64,000 bases of DNA from Cryoendolithus antarcticus (lineage: Eukaryota; Ascomycota; Dothideomycetes; Cladosporiales; Cladosporiaceae). Under the pieces are notes generated by a model. The model was not told where the DNA came from. It saw only the letters and a program-made list of their open reading frames with translations, and did not search any database. How positions within the stretch are numbered: position 1 is the stretch's first letter; each line of letters starts with the position of its first letter. The position numbers and the translations under genes were made by a program. The stretch lies in NCBI GenBank assembly GCA_002077065.1, contig NAJO01000006.1, positions 124,001-188,000 on the forward strand. Reading direction: 5' to 3'. This document shows positions 31,911-43,870 of the stretch, one piece after another.

Positions 31911-34900
31911 GTCAGGACAGGCTTGAGAGGGTCTCGAGTGTTTCTGCTTTCTGGAGGGGCTACTTGGGAATGACACAAAAATGGCCAACAGCCAAGTTCG
32001 AGTTGACCCAGGAGTATCGTTTCAAGTGGACTGGCCATATCGTGAGCGGAGATTGGAAAATAATGCATCGTTGCCGATGCTGTCGAATACGGTATGATCT
32101 TGATGTGTTGCACAATCGACCGCGCATTCATCAGAGTAATAGAAGTGTGTCGCCTCATCATACGTGTAAGGGGAGTCTTGACGTTCAACGATTGCCTCTT
32201 TCGCCTCGTTTACATCTCATCACGTGTGGTCGCACACGAAATGGCGGTGAGTCGGTAGACCCCGCCCACGCCAACCTTACGAACTTGATTGGGTTTTATC
32301 AGCCCGTCTCTCTAAACCTCAATTCCCGGTTTGCAATCGCAAGACCGAACCACCGAACGACGATCATAGCCCACGGCCTAGATCGCACAACACATGACTG
32401 GCTGATATCGATTCGCCCTCCATCAACCGGTTGATGAAGGGTGATGGCTTTCTTCTCACGCAACGTCCGGAAGACAACCGTGTGGCGTCTTGCAATATGG
32501 CGCTTTACCCGAATGAGGTCGGCGCTTATTGACGTGTTCGATGGCGATTCGAGACGTCGCTTTCTGTCTTGGAGGTGTGGGTTCCGCGGGGCAGGGATCC
32601 GCTTTGTTGAGAGATGTTACCTTGCAATCAATCAATCGTCGTGGTGGAGTGTTGGGACAAGGTGTTCTCGTGATGTTCGAGACACGAAAGGGACGTCAAG
32701 TCAACCTGTGGCGCGTGCAATCATGCTGCAGTCGTCTCGTGGCTCGCACATGCACGGTCACTGCGATGGAGGATCTATGCGTTCGGCACCGTTTTGCAGA
32801 CGCTTCGGTGAGCCGCCATCACTTGCATCCCGCCCGCGGCCGCTGCGAGTGCGGGAGCTGGCCTCTGTCGGGTGCCGTGGGGAGCGCTAGGAGGATATGC
32901 ACGGCAGCGTAGTCAGCAACACTGCACATTACCTTACGATGGCGATGTTCGGCTACAGGCAGAGAGATGTGATGATCTCGCTGTGATGGACGAGGGTGAA
33001 CATCCGTGATCCGTGCAACGTGAAGGTGGAAATCATTGGAGTTCCGGTGGCTTGGGTCGAGCCTGGCTTTGGCTTTGCTCGGGACCTCGTCAGGCGGAGT
33101 ATCGTGCGATGGTTCGCTCATCATCAGTGGAACAAGCAACGTGGACTTTGACTCGCACCACACACGGACAAAGTGTTGTACACACGTCTGATGAGGCGAA
33201 GTCTGCGGTCCTTGCATGAAGAATAGGAAGGAGCCTTGCCTGCCTTTGCCTGGTACGGGGCGAGGTTACTTCAACGTCACCTTGTTCAGCACATGGAGGA
33301 CAGCCTTAGCTGGTGATTGGCATCGTTGCTGCGCTCGAAGGTGCGAATTTGATTTGTAGCTGTACCTCTTGCCCTTCGTCAGTCAACACTTGAGGCCCGT
33401 GCACAGTCCTGGGTGGTTCTGCCAGTGATGCTATTGTCTCGGCACCCAACGAGAAGCAGATCGTTCGAGCACGGTGCGGTCGGTAATCATATCAGTGATC
33501 GTGCAGTTGGGTAACGGCATATCTGTTCCGGAGATCAATGGTCATCTCATAGGCGAGGTGTTTTGCATGGTGATGTTGTCGGAAAGTCTCCACTTTGCCA
33601 GAGCGGCTGGCTTGCGCGCGCGCCTTTCCCATCTCGAGCTCCCGAGAATCAAGGTTGCTCCTCAAGGTTGCTCCGATGTGGCTTGCTTGGTCGATGGGGC
33701 CAGGCGTAAGCTGATTACTGACATGATGATTGCCCATCAATGAAGTTGCCAATGGCTGCAAAAGCTCCTGGATCTATCCGCCAACGCGTTGATGGAAGAC
33801 GCACGACCGTTACAAAGTTCCAGTCTGCGAACTCTCGTTGACATGCTTTCGAACATGCGGCGGACACGCACAAGATCTAGGTCCGTGACACGTAGCGGCG
33901 TGACGGCGTCTAGCCGATAGCAGGGTAGCAGGGCCTATCCCCACCTAGGCGTCGCCGATCAAGCCCAAAAGCTGCTGATTCGTCAGCGTCTTCATTCCTC
34001 CACGCTTCCAGCCACCGTTTACCCACCTGCTGCCGTCGCAGTGGAGCGGAGAGAATTGCCTGAGAGCCGAGTGCAAGAATCGCGTCCGATCGCCCTCGTT
34101 CCTTCATCTAGTATAGACTCTGCTGTGCTTGCCTATCCGTGTGAAACTTGCAGTTTTTCGCACCCACTTCTGCAGGTGTGCATATCGCTCCCACGAGCCC
34201 TTCGGCCCGCTCACGCATTGCACTCGCACGCAGCACGTCTCTGCAGCTACCAGTCCACACCTTGCTGCCACTCCATCTCCCGCTAGCTTCCCGGCGCACA
34301 CTCAAGCTCCCCCAAGTCAGCGTACCTTGTCGCTATCCGCCGCAGGTGCGTTGCGAACGACTAGCACCTGAGTTTACGCCGCAACACCACCGCTGGCATT
34401 GGGATTGTCCAGCTCCGCTCCGCTCGCAGCAGCGCGATATTACCAAGGTACGTGGAAGCTCCATTGCCGTGATCCCCACATCATCCTCGCCTACCGTTTG
34501 TTTTCCGCCTAGCGCTATCGACATCGTGCCCTAGGCTGGTGTTCACTCCCGCCGGCCTGCACTAGCTCAACCAACCTCTTCTCCGCATACAACCTTCCCG
34601 CTCCCCACCCACCTCTCGCGAACCGCTTCTTCTCGTGCATTGCGTTTCTCAGACACGACGAGGTGCAGGTGCGTTGCAGCAGCGGTGTCGTGCAGCGAAA
34701 CCCGCTCTCACATGATGCACGACCTACTGCAACTATTGTAGCTAACATTGTTTCATTCAGGTCCCTCAGCAACAATAGTGCTATCGCTCGTATTGGTAGT
34801 AACGAGCCACGACCTGTCACGACCATAACGACATTTACGACTGCATTGATGATTGCTTGAGCGTGTCTCGCCACTCACGATAACGCCATCAGTACAGCGC

Positions 34901-35453
34901 TCGTATTGCTTCAGCCACTAAGACTTGCTCTCCTCGACATAGCCATAGTCATCGCTCGTAGCATTACGTGATCACGACTCACGGTCTGGCCTGCATTTTG
35001 AACCTTTCGTACTCGACAAAGCGACCACCACGGTCCAGGTAACACACAAGGACCCATACCATCAGCCCAACGTGTAGCTCAGTCCTTGAGAGCTGCAGCT
35101 TGCGACCCTCCCGCCATAACCATCTAACGACCGAAAAGCTGGCGCTGCCTCCAGTAACCCACGCGCAAGCCCGGGGAACCGACGACAGCCTTTACTACCA
35201 GCAGAGCCAGTACGCGACACCATCACACGCGCACCAGCACTCAAGCTCGTCGGTTGGCTCGTCGCCCCGGGCGGACTCCTTTGGAAGCTCCTCGGTTGCG
35301 AATCAGTCCTACGGCTCGAACACCACCTACACATCGCCCGCGGACGGTAGTAAGAACTCGACTGGGCTGCAAACGCCTGCCGCGGATCCGAACTCGTACG
35401 ACGCGCATCCCTACGCGCCTACAGGATACCACTATCCGCAGGGCTACAGCAGC
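31911..35453. promoter_or_regulatory. Long upstream region of the StuA-type gene (3.5 kb)
   Basis: No gene-like ORF was found. The last 1.2 kb (about 34.1-35.4 kb) is pyrimidine-rich and looks like a long transcribed leader. From 35043 to the ATG at 35454 the StuA reading frame stays open without an ATG and encodes Ser/Tyr/Gln-rich sequence of StuA character. A perfect 13-nt tandem duplication lies at 33649-33674. Long, multi-promoter upstream regions with small upstream ORFs are known for stuA in Aspergillus, so this is probably control sequence. Confidence 0.55.
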
Positions 35454-37248
35454 ATGAACCAGCCGCAAGCATACATGGATGTGAATCAGCAACATGCACC
35501 CTCTACAGCGCCCGCGCCTCCCATAGGCCAATACACCTCCTATGGACAACCCCAGGCATTGCAGCCCGCTGCGCAGCCATATCCTCCCAACACATACGGT
35601 GGCTACTACCCAAGTACCATGGCGCCAATGGCACCTGGCCACTCCAGCTCCTCGTCAATGAGCGGTGGCATGGTCGCACAAGCACTGCCCTTGCCAACAA
35701 TGGCACCCGTAGGCCAATCTGCACCGCCTGCCGGGGCTTACCAATCCCAGTCGTTTGACACAACGGGCCAAGTCCCACCGCATGGCATGAAGCCGAGAGT
35801 GACTGCCACGCTGTGGGAAGACGAGGGCAGTCTTTGCTTCCAGGTCGAAGCCAATGGAGTCTGTGTCGCGAGGCGAGAGGACAATCACTTCATCAACGGC
35901 ACCAAATTACTGAACGTGGCTGGTATGACTCGCGGGCGCCGAGACGGGATTCTGAAGAGCGAGAAGACCAGACACGTGGTGAAGATTGGGCCGATGCATC
36001 TCAAAGGCGTCTGGTGAGTGTGGAAAAAGGACTCGCGGAGATTGCTCCACTAACAGACACACAGGATACCCTTTGACCGCGCGCTTGAGTTCGCCAACAA
36101 GGAGAAGATTACTGAGCACCTCTACCCGCTCTTCGTGCACAATATCGGTGCGCTACTCTACCATCCTACCAACCAGGCGAGACAGCAAAGCATCGGGAAC
36201 GGCGCAATGGCTGCGCGTCGGCCAGAGTCGTCGGATTACATGCGCACTCCGACAGGCACTCAGCCGCCTGCGCTTACTCACCATCACTCCATGGGCACGC
36301 CAGTGTCTACTGGCATGGCTCAACCGCCTCACACGATAGCTCCTCATCCGACCTCGGGCAGGCCGGGACTGGACAGAGCCCATACCTTCCCTACACCGCC
36401 CACCAGCGCATCCGGCATGACGATGGGTGCCGGCCAATACGACTATGGCAACCACGCGAATGCTGTGCATCCGGGTATGTCCCTCAACGATCGCATGGTG
36501 GACTATTTGGCTGACAGTGATTGTAGCATCCTCATCTCCGGGCAGCACTTCCCACATGCAATACCCAAGCTCGCAGCCATACGACTCGCGCCAAATGTAC
36601 TCGGCACCAGCAAATTATAGCCAGTACCCCAGTCAGCACTACAACAGCGTGCAGCCAAGCCCCGGCGTGAAGAGTGAAATGGCACCTCCAACTCGCGCCG
36701 GCGCCGAGCACGAGCATGCGCATCACAAGGGTGCCGACGGGTACTCTGGTCAGCAAGATGCGGAGGGCGAACACGAGGGTGAATATACCCACCAGAGTGC
36801 GTCCCTAGGCGCCTCCAATGCCTCATACAGCGCATTTCCTAATTCAGCACCAGGGCCAATCCACTCTGAGCCTTCGCATATCTCGCCCGAGATGCAAAAT
36901 TCGCCACAGCAGACTGGGTCTGGTAGGGCGACTCCCCGCACTGCTGCGCCCTACTCGGGATACAGCACGCCTCAGCGTGGGTCGCAGCTGCCGTCCAGCA
37001 ACCTGTACAATGTCATGAGCAGCGACACACGTGCAGGTGCGCCCAATGGCGCCGAGCAGTACCCTCAGCAAGGTTATGCGCCTCAGCAGTACCCAGCTAT
37101 GAACGGCGTGCCGCAGAACAACAAGCGTGGGCGCGAAGTCGATGGCGATGATGCCTATGGTAACGGTTTGAAACGAGCTCGCACTGAGGGCGGGCCCGTC
37201 GGCGCTCGTCCGATCGCGCAGCCCCACTCCGTAAAGTCGGGGCGATGA
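35454..37248 (+). CDS. stuA: APSES transcription factor, StuA type
   Basis: Three exons (35454-36013, 36065-36474, 36527-37248) with introns of 51 and 52 nt give about 563 residues. The start [10 protein letters not shown] resembles the usual StuA N-terminus, followed by a Gln/Pro/Tyr-rich stretch and [17 protein letters not shown]. The APSES DNA-binding domain reads [60 protein letters not shown] and, across the first intron, [20 protein letters not shown]. The C-terminal region is disordered and carries a basic NLS-like pair (NKRGREVD and LKRARTE). StuA proteins govern conidiophore and other developmental programmes and often effectors or secondary metabolism. The in-frame sequence upstream of the ATG may encode a longer isoform. 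Confidence 0.95.
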
Positions 37249-38147
37249 GATTCATCGAGCCTGGCTCCAGCGCCAACATGATCCAAGAACCTTTCATATG
37301 TCTAACGATTCGAACCACTCTTCCATTCTGACCCGACCGATTCGACCGAATAACGACTTTCATGACGATGCCCTTACAAAACGGACACGACACTTTTGCA
37401 CTAGGCCACACTAATGAGGCCAACGATGTTTTTCTACTCACTGATGACGATGATGATGACAAAATGGATGTGTGAGATACACCATTGACAGGAACCGTTT
37501 GCCATGGCTTCATGGCGGCGATGTGCCGTCGGTGCACTTCACTTGGGGTTCTTCACAGCGCCGGCGTTCGAGGCGCTGGGCTGCTGGACTTCAGTGGCTG
37601 GCGTGTTTCTTTAGAGCGACTTCAGGGGCGATGAGGAGCTGCGGTGCATGGAAGAGGCGCATCAAGGCTCACGAACTTATAGACGGGAGAAGTTGTGTCT
37701 GTGGGAGTCGGATGACGGGCACGCAGGTGGATTGAAGTAGTGTAGAGGTGGTAGTGGTGCGATCGAAAAGTTCCCCTTCTCTCGCGTGCTTCCTTCGTCT
37801 GCTGTCTCCCCTCCCTGTGACCATGCTTGAAGTGCAAACGCTAGGGACGTTCGCATCTCCGTTGATGAGTGTTAATCACCGTACCGTGGCTCCTTTGCCA
37901 TTGGCACAGCTATCCTGTCGTCTGTCTGTCATGCATGCCTTGTGACATGTGTGAGAACTTGCACTTCGCGCTTGACTTCACCTCAAATATCTGTACGACT
38001 TTCTTGCTCCACTGCACACCCACACATGCGAGTATAGTCCGACTCCTCCGTCCTTATCTAAGCTCTTCCGCAAATGATCCCACAGCTTTACACTTGTAGT
38101 CCATATTGACTCCACGCCGACTCTCCAAGCTCGAGTATAACGACGTA
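37249..38147. other. Intergenic region (899 nt)
   Basis: It holds the StuA 3' region and the Med4 promoter. No coding signal, repeat or RNA gene was recognised. Confidence 0.45.
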
Positions 38148-39000
38148 ATGAATGCCCAACTCCAGTCAAGCTATCATACCCTGGAGCAAGCCCTTCAGCG
38201 GCTCACCGACTCGATTGCGACCTACAACCCGAATCCGGTTTACGCAGATGAACTAGTCGCCGCCAACGACGCTGTTGATCGAGACCTCGAGCTCCGTGAG
38301 TTCTCCCAGACCTCACCTCTCACTAGGTTTCCTTGCTGATATTCCCCTAGTCGCCGCACATCAATCAAACTACACCCGCATCCAGTCCCTGCGCGCTCAG
38401 TCCGCTTCCCTGGACTCAACGCTCCGGTCCACAATCACACAGCTAGCTCAGGCCAGGAAAGACATCCTCGCAATTCCTCCAGCTTCCTCGCCCGGACCCA
38501 CGGACCAAGCAAATGAACTGAATGTCGACACCCTTCTCCGCTACGCAGCACTCATAGCACCCACGACCGTGCCCCCCACACTCCGCAAGCCCATCCCGTC
38601 CATCGAATTCCCACGCGTAAAGCTCGAAGGCGATGGCAGCGTCGAGCGCGTCGGAGGACTGAGCACGCCGCCTCCACAGCCCGAAGGCGAGCAAGGCGAT
38701 GTGAAGGAGGCGATTGTGGGGATCGAGAGGATTGGGGAGCTGGAGAGGGGCTGGCTGGCCGGGAATGGGGATGTGGGGTTTGTGCCATGGGTTAGCGATG
38801 AGGCTATCAGGGGCGGGGCTTTGGCGAAGCTGGAGGGCATTGGTGAGGGGAGTGGGGAGGTGAGTGGGATGGAGGTTGATCAGCAGGGTGATGGGGGAGC
38901 TGAGGAGGAGGTCAGGGCGGAGCACGAGGAACAGGATCGACGAAGGAGGCGCGAGAGGGCTAGAGCTGAGGTGAGGGTCTTCAATCCGGATGACTTGTAG
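38148..39000 (+). CDS. MED4: Mediator complex subunit 4
   Basis: Two exons (38148-38295, 38351-39000) separated by a 55-nt intron give about 265 residues. The N-terminus is a coiled-coil (LEQALQRLTDSIATYNPNP, then AAHQSNYTRIQSLRAQSASL) and leads to the Med4 core LNVDTLLRYAALIAPTTVPP, comparable to the LLxYAxxISxxTxPP block of the family. The tail is acidic, then basic (RRRRERARAEV), and ends in FNPDDL. Med4 joins the head/middle interface of Mediator, which links transcription factors to RNA polymerase II. The first ATG after an in-frame stop-free leader was chosen; the frame extends upstream without an ATG. Confidence 0.85.
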
Positions 39001-39101
39001 ATACAATTGCTATGCTCGCTCAGATCAATCCCAACGCCCCATTTCGTATATGCAATCTTCATCCCTCCCCTTCCTCTCGTCGCCCCCTCCTCACACTCCC
39101 T

Positions 39102-39837
39102 CTATTTCCCAGCCAACCACCCAAACTTACTCAACCTGATCCTCGGCACTATTCCAACAATAGTAATCACACTCGCAGCAACCACAGCCCAGAGCTGCAT
39201 TCCGAGCACATTCTTATTGAAATCCGTGCTCGTGGCCGCCGCAACAGTCGCCAACATTAACGCTAACACCACATACCCACTCACCCGATGATACTTATAC
39301 AGCTTCCTCGCATTCTCCTTCCCACCATACAGCGCCGGCGTGAAGAACTGCGTCAGTCCCACGAACGCTTGCACAGCGGTGAGGATGTAGACTGTCAGAC
39401 CGAGGATGGCGTGCGTGGAGACAAAGTGCGTGCCGCCGTGGGAGATTTTGTTGTATTCTATTATCACTAGGCCGGCGAGAGCGGATGCGACGGCGACGTT
39501 GTTTAGAGCTGAGTGGGTGAGGGTGCCGGCGTGTTTTTGCGAGGCTGTGTGGGTCGGTTGGAGGATGAGGGTGCCCTGGATGAAGAAGAGGAGGGCGGCG
39601 GAGTTGAGGAGCTGGAGAGGTGGATGTCAGAGGGGAGATCTGGTGGACTCGGACGGACGAGGAGCTTACGGGATGAGCGGAGAAGAGGGAGAGTGGTGAG
39701 CTGAAAACCGCGCCCCAGACTATGGCTGTGAGCTGAGAGGGTCGTTAGCTGGGATCCTGGAGGGTGGAGGTTGAGGGTGGTGGATTTACAATCCAAACGC
39801 CTGCTTGTGCGACTACACCCGTGCCTGTAGATGCCAT
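39102..39837 (-). CDS. Cytochrome b561-type membrane protein
   Basis: Three exons (39837-39790, 39732-39670, 39611-39102) give about 206 residues with five or six membrane segments. The b561 pattern is seen in the pairing of histidines with helices: TASQKHAGTLTHSALNNV, GGTHFVSTHAILGLTVYI and KLYKYHRVSGYVVLALML. Cytochrome b561 proteins carry electrons across membranes using haem ligated by such histidines. No fused DOMON domain is present, so this is the stand-alone form. Its electron donor and membrane are not known from sequence. It converges with Med4, the stop codons lying about 100 nt apart. Confidence 0.82.
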
Positions 39838-40575
39838 GGTCAGTTCTTGTCGTCAACCGTGTAGAGAAGGGACGAAGACTGCTGACCGAGCACAAGGTTG
39901 TAGTAGAGAGGCTTTCCCTCCTCTAAGCTCGCATCGCCCGATCTACCCAGCAGAGGCTCCTCCTCGCTCGTGCCGGGCACACGCTGTTCTTCTTGCGCCG
40001 ACATTCTGGAAATATACTGGGGTAGTTACGAAAGTGCCTCGAGAAGCTTTGCGTGAAGTCAACAGACAGGAACTTAATAGATCAGATAGCAGCGAACGGT
40101 GATGTAGTCATTGATGCTGACCACGCGGGGCACATCGATATGGATTACAAACTACTGTGCAACGATCTCGATAGCTGCTAGATCGCATCCTGCACGCAGG
40201 CGCATGTGGAAGGTGATTCAGAGCTTGCATTGCGCAATCGATGAGCTTAATCAGATGACAGCGTGATCGTGTTGAGTAGCTTGGACTTTGTTCTATTGCT
40301 TGTTCTACATTTGACAGACTAGCCGCGTGCACTCTGCTGCCTCATACAGCAGCCCGCTAGACTCATGCGCACGGCATATATCTTTTGTCCAGCGTCGAGC
40401 CTGCTGTCTTCGCAACTGGCGGTTTTGCAAGGCGCAGTTCTATGAGCCCGCGCGCGACCACTGCAAATGCACCAAGCCTAGCGACATCTGCGTCTGGCAG
40501 CTCATGCTTGATCTGAGTGTCGTCTGCGTACCATGGCAGTCTGCTGCTTCGTCTCAGCAATCCCTGCTAGGTTGC
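39838..40575. other. Intergenic region (738 nt)
   Basis: It lies upstream of the b561 gene and downstream of the proteasome gene. No further gene or repeat was recognised. Confidence 0.45.
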
Positions 40576-41539
40576 CTAGTTCAGCTCTGCAGTGACGTTG
40601 GAGAACTCGCCCTTCTCGAGCTTGGTCTTCCAGAAGATCTATAACCGTACGTTAGCGCCATCCAGCAGACAAGACTCCCCGCAACAGTACTCACCGGATT
40701 CGTATCCATGAACCCATGCTTCATCCACCCATCCTCCTTGACATGGTACAAATTAATATACCCTCCCGAATAAGCATCCCGATGCGTCGCCGCCAGAATA
40801 CTCCTCTTCCCCAACTCCAACGCCTCCTCATCGCCCAGATCATACGAGTACTCCGCATCCAGCACACCGTACGCGAACGTCTGCCCTGAGCCCACACAGA
40901 ACAAGTTCCCTGACAATCGCGTGCCGTCAGAGTCAATGTAGTACAGCGCGGGTCCTTCGGTCGGTGTGACGCCAGCGCACATAGTGCCCATCGACAGGCC
41001 CATGCCTTTGTAGGAGTAGACGAGGTTTGCGAGGATTTTGGAGGCGGCGGCGACGGAGATGCGGGTCTTGTGGCGGAGCTCGTGCAGGCGGCATTGCATG
41101 CCGAGCCAGGCGAGCCAGTATTGGCAGTCCTGTGTTGCTCATCAGTACTCCCTTCTCATCTCGTGCCAATTGATTGACTCACTGCAGCACCTCCAGCCAT
41201 CGTACCCAGCAAACAGCTGTTAATCTCAATAACCTTCTTGACAGTCTGACTTGCTATCCAGTTTCCCGCTGTTGCTCTCGAATCCGTAGCTACTATGATG
41301 CCACCCTTGAACCTGAATGCTAGTGTTGTTGTGCCGTGGGCGATCTTTATGGGGCATGCTGGATTCGAGTGGTCGTCTGTCATTGCGCGGAGCCATTGTG
41401 CGGGAGCTGCTGTGGGAGGGAGTGCGAATTTGAGGGAGAGCGGCTGTGAGAGGGATTGTTGGAGGGCGAGGATCTCCTCTTCGTCGGGGGAGGATTCGAA
41501 GTGCGAGGGTCGGGCGTAGTGGGCGACGAGGGTGTCCAT
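40576..41539 (-). CDS. PRE2: 20S proteasome subunit beta type-5
   Basis: Three exons (41539-41183, 41129-40695, 40638-40576) with introns of 53 and 56 nt give about 284 residues, the usual length. The propeptide ends at KIAHG, and the mature chain starts [20 protein letters not shown], giving the catalytic N-terminal threonine. Later blocks are [31 protein letters not shown] and [18 protein letters not shown], characteristic of the chymotrypsin-like beta-5 subunit. It cleaves proteins inside the 20S core after hydrophobic residues. MDTL was taken as the start because it is the ATG nearest the propeptide; another ATG lies just upstream in frame. Confidence 0.95.
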
Positions 41540-41972
41540 GGTGGGTGTAGAAGCTCTTGTGAGCGGCAAGGAAGAGTGAAGGGTGATTGTCTACTTCAAC
41601 TTGGTTGTCAAATGCAAGGCACCGCTGTGTCGCAGTATGTAGTGAGCTGTAAAGCTGTCCCGTGATGGAGCTCGCGCCGTAGGCAGGCAAACGCGAGTCG
41701 TCACTGAGCTGACGGCTGCTCCCGCGATATGAGCTACCGGCAAGCACTCGTTTCTCACGGAACATGACATCGCATGTGGTTGAATCTAGGACGAATCGAT
41801 CATCTCGTTGCGATTCCATTCGGATCATCTCAACAACTGCCGTAAGGCTTCACGGGCTTCGCCGTTGAGCTCTCGTCAATTCGAATATTTCTCTTGGGAG
41901 CTAAGGACAACGACCATCACTCTCTTTGATTGAAATGTCGTAGTCTTGCGGGACTTACCCTCAGACTACGCA
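41540..41972. promoter_or_regulatory. Divergent region between PRE2 and the kinase gene (433 nt)
   Basis: It should hold the promoters of both genes. I looked for the proteasome-associated element GGTGGCAAA and found only a poor match, so no factor site is claimed. Confidence 0.4.
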
Positions 41973-43385
41973 ATGACCATGTCGCGAGACTGGCGACAAG
42001 ATCTCTCGTTCTCGGAGAGGCTCTTCGTGACCTCGAAAATGCAAGTGAGTACCCTCGCTCGGACCTTGGACCAGCGACACTTTCCTGACACCATGTAGTG
42101 CTGCTGCTGTCAAAGCTACGGACGCTAGCATCACGCTTGGAGAAGCATCGAAGCGCGCCAAAGCGGAAGAAGAGGCTGTTCGAAAGCAGGCTTCATCGTT
42201 CGTACGTTGATGTCTGAGCCCGATGGCGGCCGACGACAGCCGTGCTAATGCTTAGTAGGACGACTATCAGCAAGCATGCATGCAATTCGTGGCACGCTTG
42301 ACGGTAGCCTCATCTGGGACGTTGCCTCAAGCCAACGCAGGTGCAAGAGTCCCCAATGATCAGATCGCCGAGACGGACTTGAAGATCGGTCGCTATATCA
42401 ATGCCCAACATCACGCTGATGGCATTTACTCGGAGATCCTCAAGGCGCAATCACCTGATGACGGCAGGATCGTGGCTCTGAAAGTGACGAATCCTTCGAT
42501 GATGAACGCACCGCACGACTCTATCAAAGAAGCCCGGATCCTGAATACAGTCAAAGGACCTCACATCATCGAGCTGATCGAGACCTTCCGACAAGCCGGC
42601 GACCGCTTCATCCTCGTCTCCCCGTTCTACCCCCTGAATCTCGCAGATCTGCTTGACCGAGGTGCTCCTCCGCTCGCAGCCCAGAGAGCCATCCTCCATG
42701 ACCTCTTCTCCGGCCTAGCTCACATCCACGCTCTCGGCATCATACACCGCGATATCAAGCCCTCCAATGTCCTTCTCAGCTCTCCTACAGGACCAGCCTA
42801 CATTGCCGACTTCGGCATCGCGTGGAGTCCCAACGATCCTTCTTCTGAGCCATCAGACAAGAAGATTATCGATGTTGGCACGACTTGCTACAGACCACCT
42901 GAACTACTTTTCGGGTGTGAGAACTACGGCACGAAGCTGGATATGTGGGCTGCGGGATGTGTGGCTGCGCAGGTAGTCTGCTTGGGCGCGAAGACGTTGT
43001 TTGATGCTGGAGATTTGGGGAGTGAGTTGGCGTTGATTAGAAGTGTGTTTATGACGCTGGGAACGCCGGAGTTGGAGGTGTGGCCGGTAAGGATCTGTGT
43101 GGGGACACGGGAGATGACTGAGGGATGATCACTGACGAAGTCTCAGGGAGCTGTTGACCTGCCAGACTGGGGCAAGATGAACTTCACGAAGTATGCTGCG
43201 AAGACTTGGGACGAGATACTGCCGGGCATCGGGCAGCAGGCAAAGGCTATAGTCAGTCGGCTGGTCGTGTACGAGAGCAGTCGAAGGCTGAGTGCGAATG
43301 AGGTTCGTCGACTTGCTCGTCCCCATATTCCGAATTCGGCTAACGCGGATCGCAGACATTGCAACTCGACTTCTTTCGGTCCTGA
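41973..43385 (+). CDS. Csk1-like CDK-activating protein kinase
   Basis: The kinase domain runs in frame from about 42259 through 43086 and, after introns 43087-43146 and 43303-43355, to the TGA at 43383-43385. Visible marks are RIVALKVTNPS (ATP-binding lysine), GIIHRDIKPSNVLL (catalytic loop), YIADFGIAW and VGTTCYRPPELLFGCENYG (activation segment). The family in other fungi resembles fission-yeast Csk1, which phosphorylates CDKs. The glycine loop (IGRYINAQHHADG) is atypical. The 5' end is uncertain. An exon from ATG 41973 to 42044 and another near 42099-42201 both look coding (SITLGEASKRAKAEEEAVRK) yet differ by one phase across the obvious GTGAGT...TAG intron. The first ATG in the kinase frame itself is 42280. 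Confidence 0.72.
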
Positions 43386-43870
43386 CATCCATCCGCGAAT
43401 GCTTGAGTGCTCCTTGCCTCACGGCTCCGGCATAACCAATAGAACGCCAACATATAATCAATCTCGTGGTATCCTTCCTCCCTCTCGTAGCACCATATCC
43501 CGACCGTTGCCATGAAGGAGGCGCTCGCTTCCCAATTTCAAGCCGCATGATCGCCGCGGCATGATGGCGTCGTACAAAACGGCCAGCCACCCACCGCGAG
43601 CCGTGCCTTGGAAACTGTACCATTGAACTCAAATCACCCTGCATGCCGGCATGCGCACACGCGCTTGTGTTTCCAACTCCCATTCTCGCGTCTCGTAAGC
43701 TGTGCGAAGTGTGTAACGCAGTGGTGAAACATTTCTTGCTAGCAGCGAGTGATCGCCAACGAAGCGCCAATGCGTGGTCCTTCATCAACTCCTTTCACCC
43801 ATGCCCGCACCACGCAAGGAACGTCCCTACCCGCGTGCTTACCCAATAACTTAATTGTTTGAGCTTCGAC
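43386..43870. other. Intergenic region (485 nt)
   Basis: It holds the kinase 3' region and the TBC gene promoter. Nothing else was recognised. Confidence 0.4.

Noticed and set aside
37300..37340. GATTCGAACC, resembling an inverted tRNA B box
   Set aside because: No matching A box, acceptor stem or cloverleaf could be drawn around it on the minus strand.
41540..41700. Possible proteasome-associated element upstream of PRE2
   Set aside because: Best match is only about six of nine bases to GGTGGCAAA.
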